NCBI GenBank assembly: GCA_051656905.1
Contig: JBOFJQ010000018.1
Coordinates: 1-64,000 of the forward strand
Source of the DNA: JAGNZR01 sp051656905
Lineage (GTDB): Bacteria; Fusobacteriota; Fusobacteriia; Fusobacteriales; Fusobacteriaceae
Direction of reading: 5' to 3'
Length of the DNA stretch: 64,000 nucleotides
Shown here: piece by piece, positions 35,413 to 45,055 of the stretch
Numbering within the stretch: the first letter of the stretch is position 1
Layout of the letters: every line of letters begins with the position of its first letter
Position numbers and translations under genes: made by a program
The notes under the pieces: generated by a model
What the model was told of the DNA's origin: nothing
The model's input: the letters and a program-made list of their open reading frames with translations, nothing else
Database searches by the model: none

Positions 35413-36257
35413 TAACAAATAAAATAAATGTAGATAATTTAATTTTAATGTCTTTAAAAGAAGATATTTCTAATGAAGATATTACTACTAATTCAATCAT
35501 ACAAGACAATAAAATAGGAAAAATTACCCTAATTTGCAAAGAAGATGGGATTTTGGCTGGTATTGAAGTTTTTAAAAGAGTCTTCCTCTTATTAGATAGA
35601 AATATAAGTTTTTCTATCGAAAAAAAAGATGGTGAAAAGATTAATAAAAACGACATAATTGGAGAGATTTCCGGAGATTTAAGAGCTATTCTTACTGGAG
35701 AAAGAACTGCCCTTAACTACCTTCAACATATGAGCGGTATTGCAACTTATACTCACAATATGGTAAAATTATTAAAAGGAAGTAATATAAAACTTTTAGA
35801 TACTAGAAAAACAACACCAAATATGCGTATTTTTGATAAATATTCCGTTAAAGTAGGTGGTGGTTTTAATCACAGATATAATCTTTCTGATGGAATATTG
35901 ATAAAAGACAACCATATTAACGCTACTGGCAGTATCACAGAAGCTATAAATTTAGCTAGAAATTATGCTCCTTTTGTAAGAAAAATTGAAATTGAAGTTG
36001 AAAATTTAGAAATGGTAGCTGAAGCTGTAGAAGCTAAAGCTGATATTATAATGCTGGATAATATGACTCCTGAACTTATGAAAGAAGCTATAAAACTTAT
36101 AAATGGAAGGGCTAAAACTGAATGCTCTGGAAATGTTTCTAAGGAGAATATAGAAAAAATTAAAAATACAGGTGTAGACTATATTTCTAGTGGGGCACTA
36201 ACCCACTCAGCACCAATTTTAGATTTTTCTTTAAAGCATCTTCAAATATTAAAATAA
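35403..36257 (+). CDS. nadC: Nicotinate-nucleotide pyrophosphorylase (quinolinate phosphoribosyltransferase)
   Basis: The 284-residue protein starts at a TTG within the last codons of nadB, with AAAGGAG eight bases upstream. It joins quinolinate and PRPP to nicotinate mononucleotide with loss of CO2. Signatures include ERTALNYLQHMSGIAT, the DTRKTTPNMR phosphate-site loop, KVGGGFNHRYNL, IKDNHI and IMLDNMTPE. It completes the de novo branch begun by nadA and nadB. Confidence 0.96.
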   Translation: MDIITNKINVDNLILMSLKEDISNEDITTNSIIQDNKIGKITLICKEDGILAGIEVFKRVFLLLDRNISFSIEKKDGEKINKNDIIGEISGDLRAILTGERTALNYLQHMSGIATYTHNMVKLLKGSNIKLLDTRKTTPNMRIFDKYSVKVGGGFNHRYNLSDGILIKDNHINATGSITEAINLARNYAPFVRKIEIEVENLEMVAEAVEAKADIIMLDNMTPELMKEAIKLINGRAKTECSGNVSKENIEKIKNTGVDYISSGALTHSAPILDFSLKHLQILK

Positions 36258-36277
36258 AATGATTGTGAGGGAAAAAT

Positions 36278-36787
36278 TTGACTGGAAAAGAAAGACGTAA
36301 AAAAATTTTAGAGCTTATAAAAAATTCTACTACTCCTATCTCTGGAACTGAATTAGCAAAAATGTGCGGAGTTAGTCGACAGATAGTTGTACAAGATATT
36401 GCTTTATTGAGAGTTGAAGAATATGATATTTACTCTACTACAAGGGGATATCTCTTTGAAAATACTAAAAAATATAGAAGAATTTTTTGTATTTCACATA
36501 AAAATGATAAAATAGAAGAAGAATTAAATTCTATTGTTGATTTTGGTGGAACAGTTTTAGATGTATTCATAAAACATGATATTTATGGAGATATTAAAGC
36601 TGAATTGAATATTAATTCTAGAAAAAAAGTTTTAGATTTTATAGAAAAACTAAACTCTGGGAACATATCTCCTCTAAAAAGTCTTACATCAGATATTCAT
36701 TATCACACTATTGAAGCAGAGAGTGAAGAAGTTTTAGATCTTATTGAAAAAGAATTAGAAATTAAAGGTTTACTTTATAAAAAATAA
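36278..36787 (+). CDS. niaR: NiaR-family niacin-responsive repressor
   Basis: The 169-residue protein starts at a TTG preceded by GTGAGGG. It has an N-terminal HTH_11 domain (GTELAKMCGVSRQIVVQDIALLR, about 22-45) and a C-terminal 3H domain named for its conserved histidines; they appear here as H94 (FIKHDIYGDI) and H141/H143 (DIHYHTIEAE). The 3H domain binds a metal and niacin. It ends the nadABC operon and probably represses it through the site at 33154-33181. Confidence 0.92.
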   Translation: MTGKERRKKILELIKNSTTPISGTELAKMCGVSRQIVVQDIALLRVEEYDIYSTTRGYLFENTKKYRRIFCISHKNDKIEEELNSIVDFGGTVLDVFIKHDIYGDIKAELNINSRKKVLDFIEKLNSGNISPLKSLTSDIHYHTIEAESEEVLDLIEKELEIKGLLYKK

Positions 36788-36872
36788 AATTAAGTAAAAA
36801 GACCCCTAACATGGTCGATAATTTCTCCAAGTGGTATGATACATAAAATTGTACTTTCATTCTATGATAAAC

Positions 36873-36904
36873 AAAAAAGTCCAATTATAGAATTGGACTT
36901 TTTT
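36873..36904. terminator. Terminator after niaR, probably bidirectional
   Basis: AAAAAAGTCCAATT (36873-36886) and its exact complement (36891-36904) with an ATAG loop. It lies between the nad operon and the end of the convergent lyxose operon. Confidence 0.92.
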
Positions 36905-36917
36905 CTGTAGTTTTATT

Positions 36918-37445
36918 TTATTTTTCAACTCTTTTTATATTTTCATCAGTAAAAATATCTGAAGAGTCATCACTTGTACTTGAAAATTCTGAAACTATAG
37001 CTCCATCTTTTCCTGCTTTAAACCAATGAAGAGTATTAGGTTTTAGTGTATACTGCATCCCTTTTTCTAATTTTAATCCTGTTTTCACATTGAATTTTTC
37101 TTCATACCCTTTAGGAATTAACTTTTCATCTAAAAAATTATTGATCCCTTCTGCGAATAAATAAACTGTTCCATACCTAACTCTAAAAGTTTCTTGTTTT
37201 CCAGGATTATTTGCACTTAAAGCTGGATGTCTATGCTCTGGACAAGTTTGGTTAGGTAAAAGTATTATTTCTTTAGCACAGTAACGTTCATTATTTTCAT
37301 AAGTTATTATCTGAAGTCCTATATTTTCTATATCATTTAGACCTAAATCTGTTACTTCTATACCTTCTCCCTCTTCTAAAGTATATGCAATCATATTATC
37401 ATCTAATAATTTTAAAGCTTTTTCTTTAGCTTCTCCTATATTCAT
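36918..37445 (-). CDS. D-lyxose isomerase (cupin type)
   Basis: This 175-residue cupin is of the D-lyxose/D-mannose ketol-isomerase family. Metal ligands are H71 and H73 (CPEHRHP), E85 (KQETFRV) and H140 (TLHWF). It converts D-lyxose to D-xylulose, which the xylulokinase encoded 15 bases upstream then phosphorylates. It is the last gene of a six-gene leftward operon with a ribose-type ABC importer and a LacI repressor. D-mannose to fructose is a possible side activity, but the kinase partner favours lyxose. Confidence 0.9.
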   Translation of the reverse strand: MNIGEAKEKALKLLDDNMIAYTLEEGEGIEVTDLGLNDIENIGLQIITYENNERYCAKEIILLPNQTCPEHRHPALSANNPGKQETFRVRYGTVYLFAEGINNFLDEKLIPKGYEEKFNVKTGLKLEKGMQYTLKPNTLHWFKAGKDGAIVSEFSSTSDDSSDIFTDENIKRVEK

Positions 37446-37460
37446 TTTCTCCTCCTAGTA

Positions 37461-38927
37461 TTAGTTATCCTCTCTAAAAAAATCTTTAAGTAGGGGATAA
37501 AGCTTTTTAAACTTTTTATAACTTAAATTATACTTATCTACATTTTCTTTTATCGGTTCGTAAACTTCTATCTCTTTAACTATTTCATTAGATGCTTCTT
37601 CTATATTTTCATATTGATTACATCCTACTGCTGCAAGAATAGCAGCTCCAAGAGCAGGACCCTCAGATGCAGAATCAATAGAAACAATTGGTTTTGATAG
37701 AACGTCAGCTAAAATTTGCTTCCAAAGTCTACTTTTTGAACCTCCACCACTTATTCTTACTTTATCTACTCTAATTCCCATTTCTCTTATAAGTTCAAAA
37801 GAATCTCTTAAAGCAAAGGCAACCCCTTCTAAAATTGCTCTTGTTAGTTCTTCATTTTTATGATTATGTGTAAGTCCTATAAAACTTCCTTTTACTTTTG
37901 AATCATTATGCGGAGTTCTCTCTCCTATTAAATATGGTAAAAAAAACAGATCATTAGCTCCAATTACACTTTTTTCTGCAATTTTATTAAAATATAAATA
38001 ATCTTCTGAATTATTTACCTCTTCTACCCACCATTTAAATGCACTAGCTGCTGATAACATTACTCCCATTTGATGATATTTCCCATTAGCATCACAGAAA
38101 GAATGAAGTCTATATCTTTTATCAAACCTATATTCTTCAGTAGAAGTGAATATTACCCCTGAAGTTCCTAAAGCTAAAGATAAAACACCTTCCTTTATTG
38201 CTCCAACTCCAACAGCACCCACAGCTTGATCTCCACCACCAATAACTATTTTTACATCTTTATTAATATTAAAAAAATCAGCAACTTCACTTTTTATATT
38301 CCCTATAACTTCATAAGACTCATAAATTTTCCCTAAATTTTTCTCTTTTATTCCTAAAAAATCTATCATTTCACTAGCCCAAGAACGATTAGAAACATTT
38401 AATATCAATGTTCCTGAGGCATCTGATACATCAGTAGCATGTATCCCTGAAAGTTTATAAGCAATAAAATCCTTAGGTAACATAATTTTTGAAATCTTTT
38501 TAAAATTATCTGGTTCATTTTCTTTTACCCACAATATTTTAGGTGCTGTAAACCCTGTAAGAGCTTGATTTCCTGTAATATCCCCTAACCATGGAAGTGA
38601 ATTAAGTTTTTTACATTCCTCTTCAGTCCTTTGATCACACCATAAAATTGCTGGTCTTATTACCTCATCATTTTTATCTAATATTACTAAACCGTGCATC
38701 TGACCTGAAAATGAAATCCCTTTTAAACTTAAGCATGTATCTTTATCTAAAATTTCAAAAATTCCCTCTGAAACTGATTTCCACCAATCTTCTGGATTTT
38801 GCTCTGCCCAATTACCATTATAGTAATATACAGGGTACTCTTTAGATAAACTTTTAATAATCTCCCCTTTTTCACCTAATAGTAATAATTTTACTGCAGA
38901 TGTTCCTAAATCTATACCTAAAAACAT
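37461..38927 (-). CDS. xylB: Xylulokinase
   Basis: This 488-residue FGGY kinase has an N-terminal phosphate motif GIDLGTSAVKLLLL, then ISFSGQMHGLV near residue 75, WCDQRT near 100, and the C-terminal ATP segment VRISGGGSKSRLWKQILADV near 390 with EGPALGAAILA. It phosphorylates D-xylulose to xylulose-5-phosphate, which enters the pentose phosphate pathway. There is no xylose isomerase (XylA) nearby; the isomerase gene that follows is of the lyxose type, so this kinase serves lyxose use here. Confidence 0.94.
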   Translation of the reverse strand: MFLGIDLGTSAVKLLLLGEKGEIIKSLSKEYPVYYYNGNWAEQNPEDWWKSVSEGIFEILDKDTCLSLKGISFSGQMHGLVILDKNDEVIRPAILWCDQRTEEECKKLNSLPWLGDITGNQALTGFTAPKILWVKENEPDNFKKISKIMLPKDFIAYKLSGIHATDVSDASGTLILNVSNRSWASEMIDFLGIKEKNLGKIYESYEVIGNIKSEVADFFNINKDVKIVIGGGDQAVGAVGVGAIKEGVLSLALGTSGVIFTSTEEYRFDKRYRLHSFCDANGKYHQMGVMLSAASAFKWWVEEVNNSEDYLYFNKIAEKSVIGANDLFFLPYLIGERTPHNDSKVKGSFIGLTHNHKNEELTRAILEGVAFALRDSFELIREMGIRVDKVRISGGGSKSRLWKQILADVLSKPIVSIDSASEGPALGAAILAAVGCNQYENIEEASNEIVKEIEVYEPIKENVDKYNLSYKKFKKLYPLLKDFFREDN

Positions 38928-38946
38928 TGTTCCCCCTATATTAAAT

Positions 38947-38968
38947 AATCCCCCTTTATCGGGGGATT
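38947..38968 (-). terminator. Hairpin between binding-protein and xylB genes
   Basis: AATCCCCC (38947-38954) and GGGGGATT (38961-38968) with a TTTATC loop. G+C-rich stem after an ABC binding-protein gene; such hairpins usually protect or partly end the upstream message so that the binding protein is made in excess. Confidence 0.72.
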
Positions 38969-38972
38969 TCTT

Positions 38973-39926
38973 TTATTTTCTTGGATTTTGATTTTCTGGA
39001 TACATAATAACTTCTACTGCCTGCTTAACTGTAGTTGGCTTAGTATTATTTTTTAAGTAGTTATCCATTATAACAGCTGCTTCTTTTCCTATAAATTGGA
39101 AGTCTTGCACTACTGTTATAGCCATTTTTTTCTCATCAACTAATTTTTTTCCTTCAGCTGATCCATCAAATCCTATAATTGTAAAATTATTTAAATTAAA
39201 TCTTTTATCATTTTGAATTGCACCAATTGATCCTATAGCCATAACATCATTCTCATTATAAATGATATATTTACCATTTGGATCAAGAGCACTTAATTTA
39301 GACTCTAAAACAGTTTGAGCAACATCTTGTGCAAAGTTCCCTGTAAGTTCTATATATTTACTAGGATTTTTTACAATTGCATTCCACTTTTCCCCTGCTT
39401 CTTTAGACTGTAAATAATCTTTAAATCCTTTGTATCTAGAAATATGAGCTGTATGTCCGTCTATTCCACCCATATGAATAATTCCTTTAATCTCATCAGG
39501 ATTAATTTTTGATTTTTTTACTATCCACTGTGCTGCAAACTTTCCTCCATCTTCATTATCAGTAGCAACATCTGCTAAAAGTTCTACACCTTCAACTGTT
39601 GTATCAACTGTTATAATAGGAATATTTCTGCTTACTGCATCATTTAAAACTCCCTCTGTTGCATCTTTGTTTAGAGGATTAATAATTATTGCTGAAGAAC
39701 CTTTAACTATAGCGTCTTCTATTTGACTTGGTTGTTTTGTTGCATCATTAGCAGCGTCATAAACATCTACTTTATACCCTTTCTTTTCAGCCTCTTGAAC
39801 AAATGATTTTTCTAATATAGAGAAAAATTCATTTGATTTATTGGACATTAAAAGTGCTACCTTCTTTGCTGGTGCAGCAAAAGCAATATTTCCGACAATC
39901 AGTGATAATAGTAATAATTTTTTCAT
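38973..39926 (-). CDS. ABC sugar-binding protein (RbsB-like)
   Basis: This 317-residue periplasmic binding protein has a signal peptide of about 18 residues (MKKLLLLSLIVGNIAFAA). The fold is that of the ribose/xylose/galactose-binding group: VALLMSNKSNEFFSILEKSF near 23, DVYDAANDATKQPSQIEDAI near 55, IIINPLNKDATEGV near 80 and IIGFDGSAEGKKLV near 255. It delivers the sugar to the permease and ATPase encoded just upstream. Operon partners make D-lyxose the likely ligand. Confidence 0.93.
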   Translation of the reverse strand: MKKLLLLSLIVGNIAFAAPAKKVALLMSNKSNEFFSILEKSFVQEAEKKGYKVDVYDAANDATKQPSQIEDAIVKGSSAIIINPLNKDATEGVLNDAVSRNIPIITVDTTVEGVELLADVATDNEDGGKFAAQWIVKKSKINPDEIKGIIHMGGIDGHTAHISRYKGFKDYLQSKEAGEKWNAIVKNPSKYIELTGNFAQDVAQTVLESKLSALDPNGKYIIYNENDVMAIGSIGAIQNDKRFNLNNFTIIGFDGSAEGKKLVDEKKMAITVVQDFQFIGKEAAVIMDNYLKNNTKPTTVKQAVEVIMYPENQNPRK

Positions 39927-39978
39927 CTGTAATTCCCCCTGTATATTCTTATTTTTTTATTTATTATTTAAGCTTATT

Positions 39979-40941
39979 TTATAAGCCTAATTTTTTTCTG
40001 TCTGCTACAACAGCAAATAATATTACAATTCCTTTTATAACCTCTTGATAGAATGATGATACCCCTAAAAGATTAAGTCCATTATTAAGTATCCCAATAA
40101 TAAGAGCCCCTATTAGTGTTCCTACTATTTTACCTTTTCCTCCAGTCATAGATGTCCCACCTATTACAACCGCTGCAATAGCATCAAGTTCAGCTCCTTG
40201 TCCAGCATTAGGATAAATTGAATTATATCTTGCTACATAAAGAATTGCAGCTAATCCTGCTAAAAAACCACTTATTGAGTAAGCTATCATTTTTATTTTA
40301 CTTGTTGGTACTGTTGATAATCTAGCTGCCTCTTCATTTCCACCTGTTGCATATAGATGTTTTCCAAATACTGTTTTAGTTAATATAAACCATAAAACTA
40401 TAAAAACTAATAAGTAAATTATCATTGATACAGGGAGATTTAATACTTCTCCACGATTTATATATTTCATAAAAGGAGATACATTATTTATATTTCTTAC
40501 TGGTAAACCATTTGATATTATTAACGTACACCCTCTATAAATAGTCATAGTTATAAGAGTTGCAATAAAAGGTTGTAACTTTATTTTTGAAACTAAAACT
40601 CCATTTATTGCCCCTAACAATGCTCCAAAAATTAAACTTATTGGTATCACAATATATAGTGGCATACTATAATTTACTATCATTATTCCAGTTATATACC
40701 CTACAAGAGCAAGAGTCGATCCTACTGTTAAATCTATACAACCTAATAATATTAGAAATGTCATTCCAAAGGCTAAAAGTCCATTAATTGAAGATTGTTT
40801 AAATATGTTTTGAATATTGTACAGAGAAAAAAAATTGCTATTGATACTTCCAAATAATACAGAGATTAATATTAAAATTGAAAATAACCCATATTTTTCA
40901 TAAATCTCATTTAATTTAAATTTTTGTTTATTATATTCCAT
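39979..40941 (-). CDS. ABC sugar permease (RbsC-like)
   Basis: This 320-residue inner-membrane permease of the ribose family has about nine helices. Family segments: NGLLAFGMTFLILLGCIDLTVGS near 55, GFLAGLAAILYVARYNS near 215 and AAVVIGGTSMTGGKGKIVGT near 245. It overlaps the end of the ATPase gene by 11 bases, which couples their translation. It forms the importer with the ATPase encoded at 40931-42433 and the binding protein at 38973-39926. Confidence 0.94.
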   Translation of the reverse strand: MEYNKQKFKLNEIYEKYGLFSILILISVLFGSINSNFFSLYNIQNIFKQSSINGLLAFGMTFLILLGCIDLTVGSTLALVGYITGIMIVNYSMPLYIVIPISLIFGALLGAINGVLVSKIKLQPFIATLITMTIYRGCTLIISNGLPVRNINNVSPFMKYINRGEVLNLPVSMIIYLLVFIVLWFILTKTVFGKHLYATGGNEEAARLSTVPTSKIKMIAYSISGFLAGLAAILYVARYNSIYPNAGQGAELDAIAAVVIGGTSMTGGKGKIVGTLIGALIIGILNNGLNLLGVSSFYQEVIKGIVILFAVVADRKKLGL

Positions 40942-42433
40942 TTATTGAATTTCCTCCTAAAAATGCTGTTTTTAGCACCTCTTCATGATTGATATTTTTC
41001 CCATCATATATTTTAGCTAATTGCTTATTGTGTATTACCGCAACTCTATCTGAAATTCCAATAACTTCTGAAAGCTCACTAGATACAAGTAAAATTGCTA
41101 CACCTCTCTCTTTTAGTTCATTTATAACTTCATAAATTTCTTTTTTAGCTCCAATGTCTACCCCTCTTGTAGGTTCATCTAATATTAAAATTTTAGGATT
41201 TGTTTCTAACCATTTAGCAAAAACTACTTTTTGTTGGTTCCCACCACTTAAATTTTTTACTTTCTGTTCCCTTGAGATTGTTCTAACTTTTAGCTTATCT
41301 ATATAACTGTCTGCTTTATCAGAAATTTTCTTTTCATCAACTACTTTTCTTTTTATAAATTTCTTTAAAGATGGGAGAACAAAATTTTCTTTTATACTAA
41401 AATCTAAAATTAATCCTTCCTCTTTTCTATCTTCTGTTACAAAAGCTATTCCATTTTTATTTGCATCTATTGGGTTTTTTATATTTACTTCTTTCCCCTC
41501 TATAAATATTTTCCCACTATCTATCCCTGTGCTTCCAAAGATAGCATGCATTATCTCAGATCTTCCAGCTCCCATAAGTCCGGCAAATCCTAAAACTTCC
41601 CCTTCTCTTATATCAAAACTAATATTATTAAATTCATTTTTTCTTGAAATTTCTCTAACTTCTAACATTACTTTTCCAGGTTGTACATCACTCTTTTCAT
41701 ATAGATTATCTATATTTTTTCCAGTCATCATCTCAACCAGTTTTTCTTCTGTTATATTTTTAGTTTTTTCTGTTCCTATATACTTTCCATCTCTTAGAAC
41801 TGTTATACTGTCACTTATTCTGAATATTTCATCCATTCTATGAGAAACATATAGAAAACTTACCCCTTGAGCTTTTAATTCTCCCATTATATGAAATAAA
41901 TTCTCAATCTCTTTATTTGTTAAAGCAGCAGTAGGTTCATCTAAGATAACTAACTTAGCTTCTATTAATAAAGCTTTAACTATTTCTACCATTTGCTGAT
42001 AACCCACACTTAATTTTCCTACTAAAGTATCAGGAGAAAGGTGCTCAATTCCTAACTGTTTTAGCTTTTCTACACAAATTTCTCTCATTTTCTTTTTGTC
42101 TAAAAGTCCTAGTGACGTTCTTAACTCTTTACCTAAAAAGATGTTATCACAAATACTTAAGTGCTTTATATTATTTAACTCTTGATGAACATACGCTATT
42201 TTACAATTCTCTCCGTCCTTTATAGAGTTTATCTCAACTATATTGCCATCTATAATAATATCTCCTGCATCTTTCGTGTAAACTCCAGTTAAAACTTTAA
42301 TCATTGTTGATTTTCCAGCTCCATTCTCACCCATTAGAGCATGAACTTCACCATCTTCAATATCTAACTTTACCCCCTTCAGTACCCTAATTTCTCCAAA
42401 AGATTTATAAATATCTTTCATCTCTACTCTCAA
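40931..42433 (-). CDS. ABC sugar importer ATPase, duplicated (RbsA-like)
   Basis: This 500-residue protein has two nucleotide-binding domains. The first has Walker A GENGAGKST near residue 35, signature LSVGYQQMVEI near 143 and Walker B LVILDEPTAAL near 162. The second begins near 250, with the degenerate Walker A GLMGAGRSE and signature LSGGNQQKVV followed by ILILDEPTRGVD near 420. This is the standard arrangement of ribose, xylose and galactose importers. It follows the LacI gene by about 55 bases and overlaps the permease gene. Confidence 0.95.
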   Translation of the reverse strand: MRVEMKDIYKSFGEIRVLKGVKLDIEDGEVHALMGENGAGKSTMIKVLTGVYTKDAGDIIIDGNIVEINSIKDGENCKIAYVHQELNNIKHLSICDNIFLGKELRTSLGLLDKKKMREICVEKLKQLGIEHLSPDTLVGKLSVGYQQMVEIVKALLIEAKLVILDEPTAALTNKEIENLFHIMGELKAQGVSFLYVSHRMDEIFRISDSITVLRDGKYIGTEKTKNITEEKLVEMMTGKNIDNLYEKSDVQPGKVMLEVREISRKNEFNNISFDIREGEVLGFAGLMGAGRSEIMHAIFGSTGIDSGKIFIEGKEVNIKNPIDANKNGIAFVTEDRKEEGLILDFSIKENFVLPSLKKFIKRKVVDEKKISDKADSYIDKLKVRTISREQKVKNLSGGNQQKVVFAKWLETNPKILILDEPTRGVDIGAKKEIYEVINELKERGVAILLVSSELSEVIGISDRVAVIHNKQLAKIYDGKNINHEEVLKTAFLGGNSINGI

Positions 42434-42488
42434 ATTTTTCTCCTTATTCTCAATAGAAATTTAACTGTATTTTCATATAATTATATTT

Positions 42489-43481
42489 TTATTTAATTAT
42501 ATTATTTATATTTTTAACTGAATCTCTAATTTTTAAATTTGGTTCTATCAATATCTGCTTTATATTCTCTTTATTTTTTCTTTCTATTCTTAAGAGTAGA
42601 TTTTCAGCTACTGTTTCCCCAATACTATATGCAGGTTGTGCAATCGTTGTCAATTTTGGTGTTAAAATTTTTGAAAAATTAATATTATCAAATCCTATTA
42701 TTGATAACTCCTCTCCAACCTTTATATTATTTTTTTGACACCACTCATATATCTCTACTGCATTTAAATCTGTATTAGCATAAATTGCACTTGGCAAATT
42801 ATTTTTATCTAGCAGCTCTGTAAAGTTTTCTCCAATATAGATATAATCTGAAACTACTGAAATTCCATTTTCTTCTAATACTTTTCTGTAGGTTTCATAT
42901 CTAGTATTCCAAGAATTATAACTTAAAGTTTTGCTGCAATATCCTATTTTTTTGTGTCCCATAGATAATAAATATTCTATTGCTTGTCTTGTTCCCACTT
43001 GATTATCAATACAAATACTATCAATACCCTCTATGCAATTCTCAATTGAAGTAAGATATGTATTCTCTTTAGCAAGCTCTATTACCTTGCTTCCTTTTAT
43101 ACTTAAACTACTTAAAAGAATAATACCTTGAACTCTTACTGAGAGAAGTTCTATTATAGATCTTTCTTCCTCTTCAATACTATTGTTTGTATTAAGGTAT
43201 AATACTGTGTACCCTCTATTTTTTAATACTCTTTCTATCCCTGAAATTACTTCTATAAAATAGGGGTTTTTTATATCTGGAAATATTATTCCTATAAATT
43301 TTGTAGCTGTTTTTAAACTTCTTGCAATTAAATTTGGAACATATTTACTTTCTTCTAAAGCTTCCAAAACTTTATCCCTTGTTTTTTCTGAAACATTATT
43401 TTTTCCATTGATAACTCTAGAAATAGTAGAGGGGGATAATGCTAATCTTTTTGCAATTTCTTCTATCGTTTCATAAGGCAT
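42489..43481 (-). CDS. LacI-family repressor of the lyxose operon
   Basis: The protein has 330 residues, with a LacI helix-turn-helix at about 3-25 (TIEEIAKRLALSPSTISRVI) and a sugar-binding core. It is the first gene of the operon and lies directly behind a strong promoter and the near-perfect operator ATGACAGCGTTGTCAT at 43498-43513 (one mismatch in the palindrome). It therefore probably controls the entire lyxose operon and itself. Confidence 0.93.
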   Translation of the reverse strand: MPYETIEEIAKRLALSPSTISRVINGKNNVSEKTRDKVLEALEESKYVPNLIARSLKTATKFIGIIFPDIKNPYFIEVISGIERVLKNRGYTVLYLNTNNSIEEEERSIIELLSVRVQGIILLSSLSIKGSKVIELAKENTYLTSIENCIEGIDSICIDNQVGTRQAIEYLLSMGHKKIGYCSKTLSYNSWNTRYETYRKVLEENGISVVSDYIYIGENFTELLDKNNLPSAIYANTDLNAVEIYEWCQKNNIKVGEELSIIGFDNINFSKILTPKLTTIAQPAYSIGETVAENLLLRIERKNKENIKQILIEPNLKIRDSVKNINNIIK

Positions 43482-43497
43482 GACTCATCTCCAATTT

Positions 43498-43589
43498 ATG
43501 ACAGCGTTGTCATTTTATATCTCATAATATACTTTTTCTAAAATTTTGTCAATAACAAAACTAAAAGTCTTTAAAGTGTACACTTTAAA
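43498..43589 (-). promoter_or_regulatory. Lyxose operon promoter, LacI operator and upstream palindrome
   Basis: On the minus strand TTGACA (43547-43552) and TATTAT (43524-43529) are exactly 17 bases apart. The LacI-type operator ATGACAGCGTTGTCAT (43498-43513) lies just downstream. TTTAAAGTGTACACTTTAAA (43570-43589), a perfect 20-bp palindrome, is centred about 62 bases before the expected start of transcription, the position used by class I activators. Which regulator binds it is unknown. Confidence 0.83.
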
Positions 43590-43635
43590 TAAAAATTATA
43601 CTTTTTGCAATTTATATATTGTTTTCTAAATAAAA

Positions 43636-43673
43636 AAAGGTTCAACCAAAAATCTATCTTTGGTTGAACCTTT
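43636..43673 (-). terminator. Terminator after the CNNM/CorC gene
   Basis: AAAGGTTCAACCAAA (43636-43650) and its exact complement (43659-43673), a 15-bp stem, follow the leftward gene ending at 43736. Confidence 0.9.
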
Positions 43674-43735
43674 ATATAATTAAAATATTTTCTAAATATT
43701 ATCCTCGCCATTTAACAAAAAATTAATTTTCTATA

Positions 43736-45055
43736 TTAGACAACATCTTTATCCTTCTTTTTTAAAATAACACTTAAAACTCTGTTATCCTTGACTTTTT
43801 CCACAGTTAAGCTATAGTTTTCCCCTTTAATTTCAAATCCGCAAAAACTATCATCAGGTATTTTTCTTAATTTCTCTGTTATATAACCAGAAATTGTATT
43901 AATCTTCTCTGAAGTTATAGCAATTCCAAAATAGTTTTTTAAATCTGTTAATGAATACATCCCATTAATTCTATATTCTGTCTCACTTAATTTCTCTATA
44001 TTCATTTCATTATCGTACTCATCTTCTATATCACCAACAATTTCTTCCACTATATCTTCTACAGTAATAATACCAGAAAAGCCACCGTATTCATCAATAA
44101 TTATAGCCATGTACTTTTTAAGTTTTTTTAATTCTTTAAGAACTAAATCTATATTCATATTTTTAGATATAAAAAATGGATTATGTATGATACTTTCCAA
44201 TTCTACATGTTCGAAACCCTTATTTTTTGCTTCCTGAATTAAGTCTTTTAAATATAAAATACCTATTATATTATCTGTATTTCCTCTATATACTGGAATT
44301 CTTGAATATTTCGTCATAAATATACTATCCCAATACTCACTTAAAGGTTTTTCTACATCTAATGCAAAAACATCAATTCTAGGCACCATTATCTCTTCAA
44401 CTTTTTTATCATTAAATTCAAAGATAGAATGTATCATTTTATGTTCCTCATCATTAACGGTACCACTAACTTTCCCTAGCTCCACCATAATTTTAATCTC
44501 TTCTTCTGATACCATCTCACTATTTTCTTCTTTTTTAAATCCTAAAATACTCACAACAACATTAGTTGAAAATGTTAAAAACCAAACAAACGGTGCCATG
44601 ATTTTAGAAGAAAAAGCAATTATAGCAACACTCTTTTCAGCTATTTTTTCTGGATTATGTAAAGCAATTCTTTTTGGAACTAACTCCCCAAAAATAAGCG
44701 TAAAATATGAAAGAATAACGGTTACTATTGAAAGTGACACTGCCTCAGGATATGGCACACTTAATTCCCCTAAATATTTTGCTAAATCGTCTGAAAAACT
44801 TGTAGCAGCAGAAGCACTGGCTAAAAAACCTGCTAAAGTTATTGCAACTTGGATTGTAGATAAAAATTTAGTTGGATCTTTTAAAAGGTTATCAATCATA
44901 ATAAGATTTTTATTTCCAGTACTCTCAGCTAATATTTTTATTTTGTTTTTATTTACCGAAACAATTGCCATCTCAGCACATGAAAAAAACGCATTTATTA
45001 ATGTTAAAGTAACTAGAATTAAAATTTGTAGTTGAACACTATCATATTCATTCAA
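43736..45055 (-). CDS. CNNM/CorC-family membrane protein (hemolysin-like)
   Basis: This 439-residue protein has a DUF21 membrane domain with about four helices (1-190), two CBS domains (about 205-330; VPRIDVFALDVEKPL and YSRIPVYRGNTDNIIGILYLKDLI), EYGGFSGIITVEDIVEEIVGDIEDE, and a C-terminal CorC/HlyC domain (about 350-430). The family transports or regulates magnesium and sodium. It is a monocistronic gene with its own terminator. The old name hemolysin has no functional meaning here. Confidence 0.9.
   Translation of the reverse strand: MNEYDSVQLQILILVTLTLINAFFSCAEMAIVSVNKNKIKILAESTGNKNLIMIDNLLKDPTKFLSTIQVAITLAGFLASASAATSFSDDLAKYLGELSVPYPEAVSLSIVTVILSYFTLIFGELVPKRIALHNPEKIAEKSVAIIAFSSKIMAPFVWFLTFSTNVVVSILGFKKEENSEMVSEEEIKIMVELGKVSGTVNDEEHKMIHSIFEFNDKKVEEIMVPRIDVFALDVEKPLSEYWDSIFMTKYSRIPVYRGNTDNIIGILYLKDLIQEAKNKGFEHVELESIIHNPFFISKNMNIDLVLKELKKLKKYMAIIIDEYGGFSGIITVEDIVEEIVGDIEDEYDNEMNIEKLSETEYRINGMYSLTDLKNYFGIAITSEKINTISGYITEKLRKIPDDSFCGFEIKGENYSLTVEKVKDNRVLSVILKKKDKDVV

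Noticed and set aside
41529..41843. Plus-strand frame inside the RbsA-like gene
   Set aside because: It is a shadow of the ATPase gene and has no start signal.
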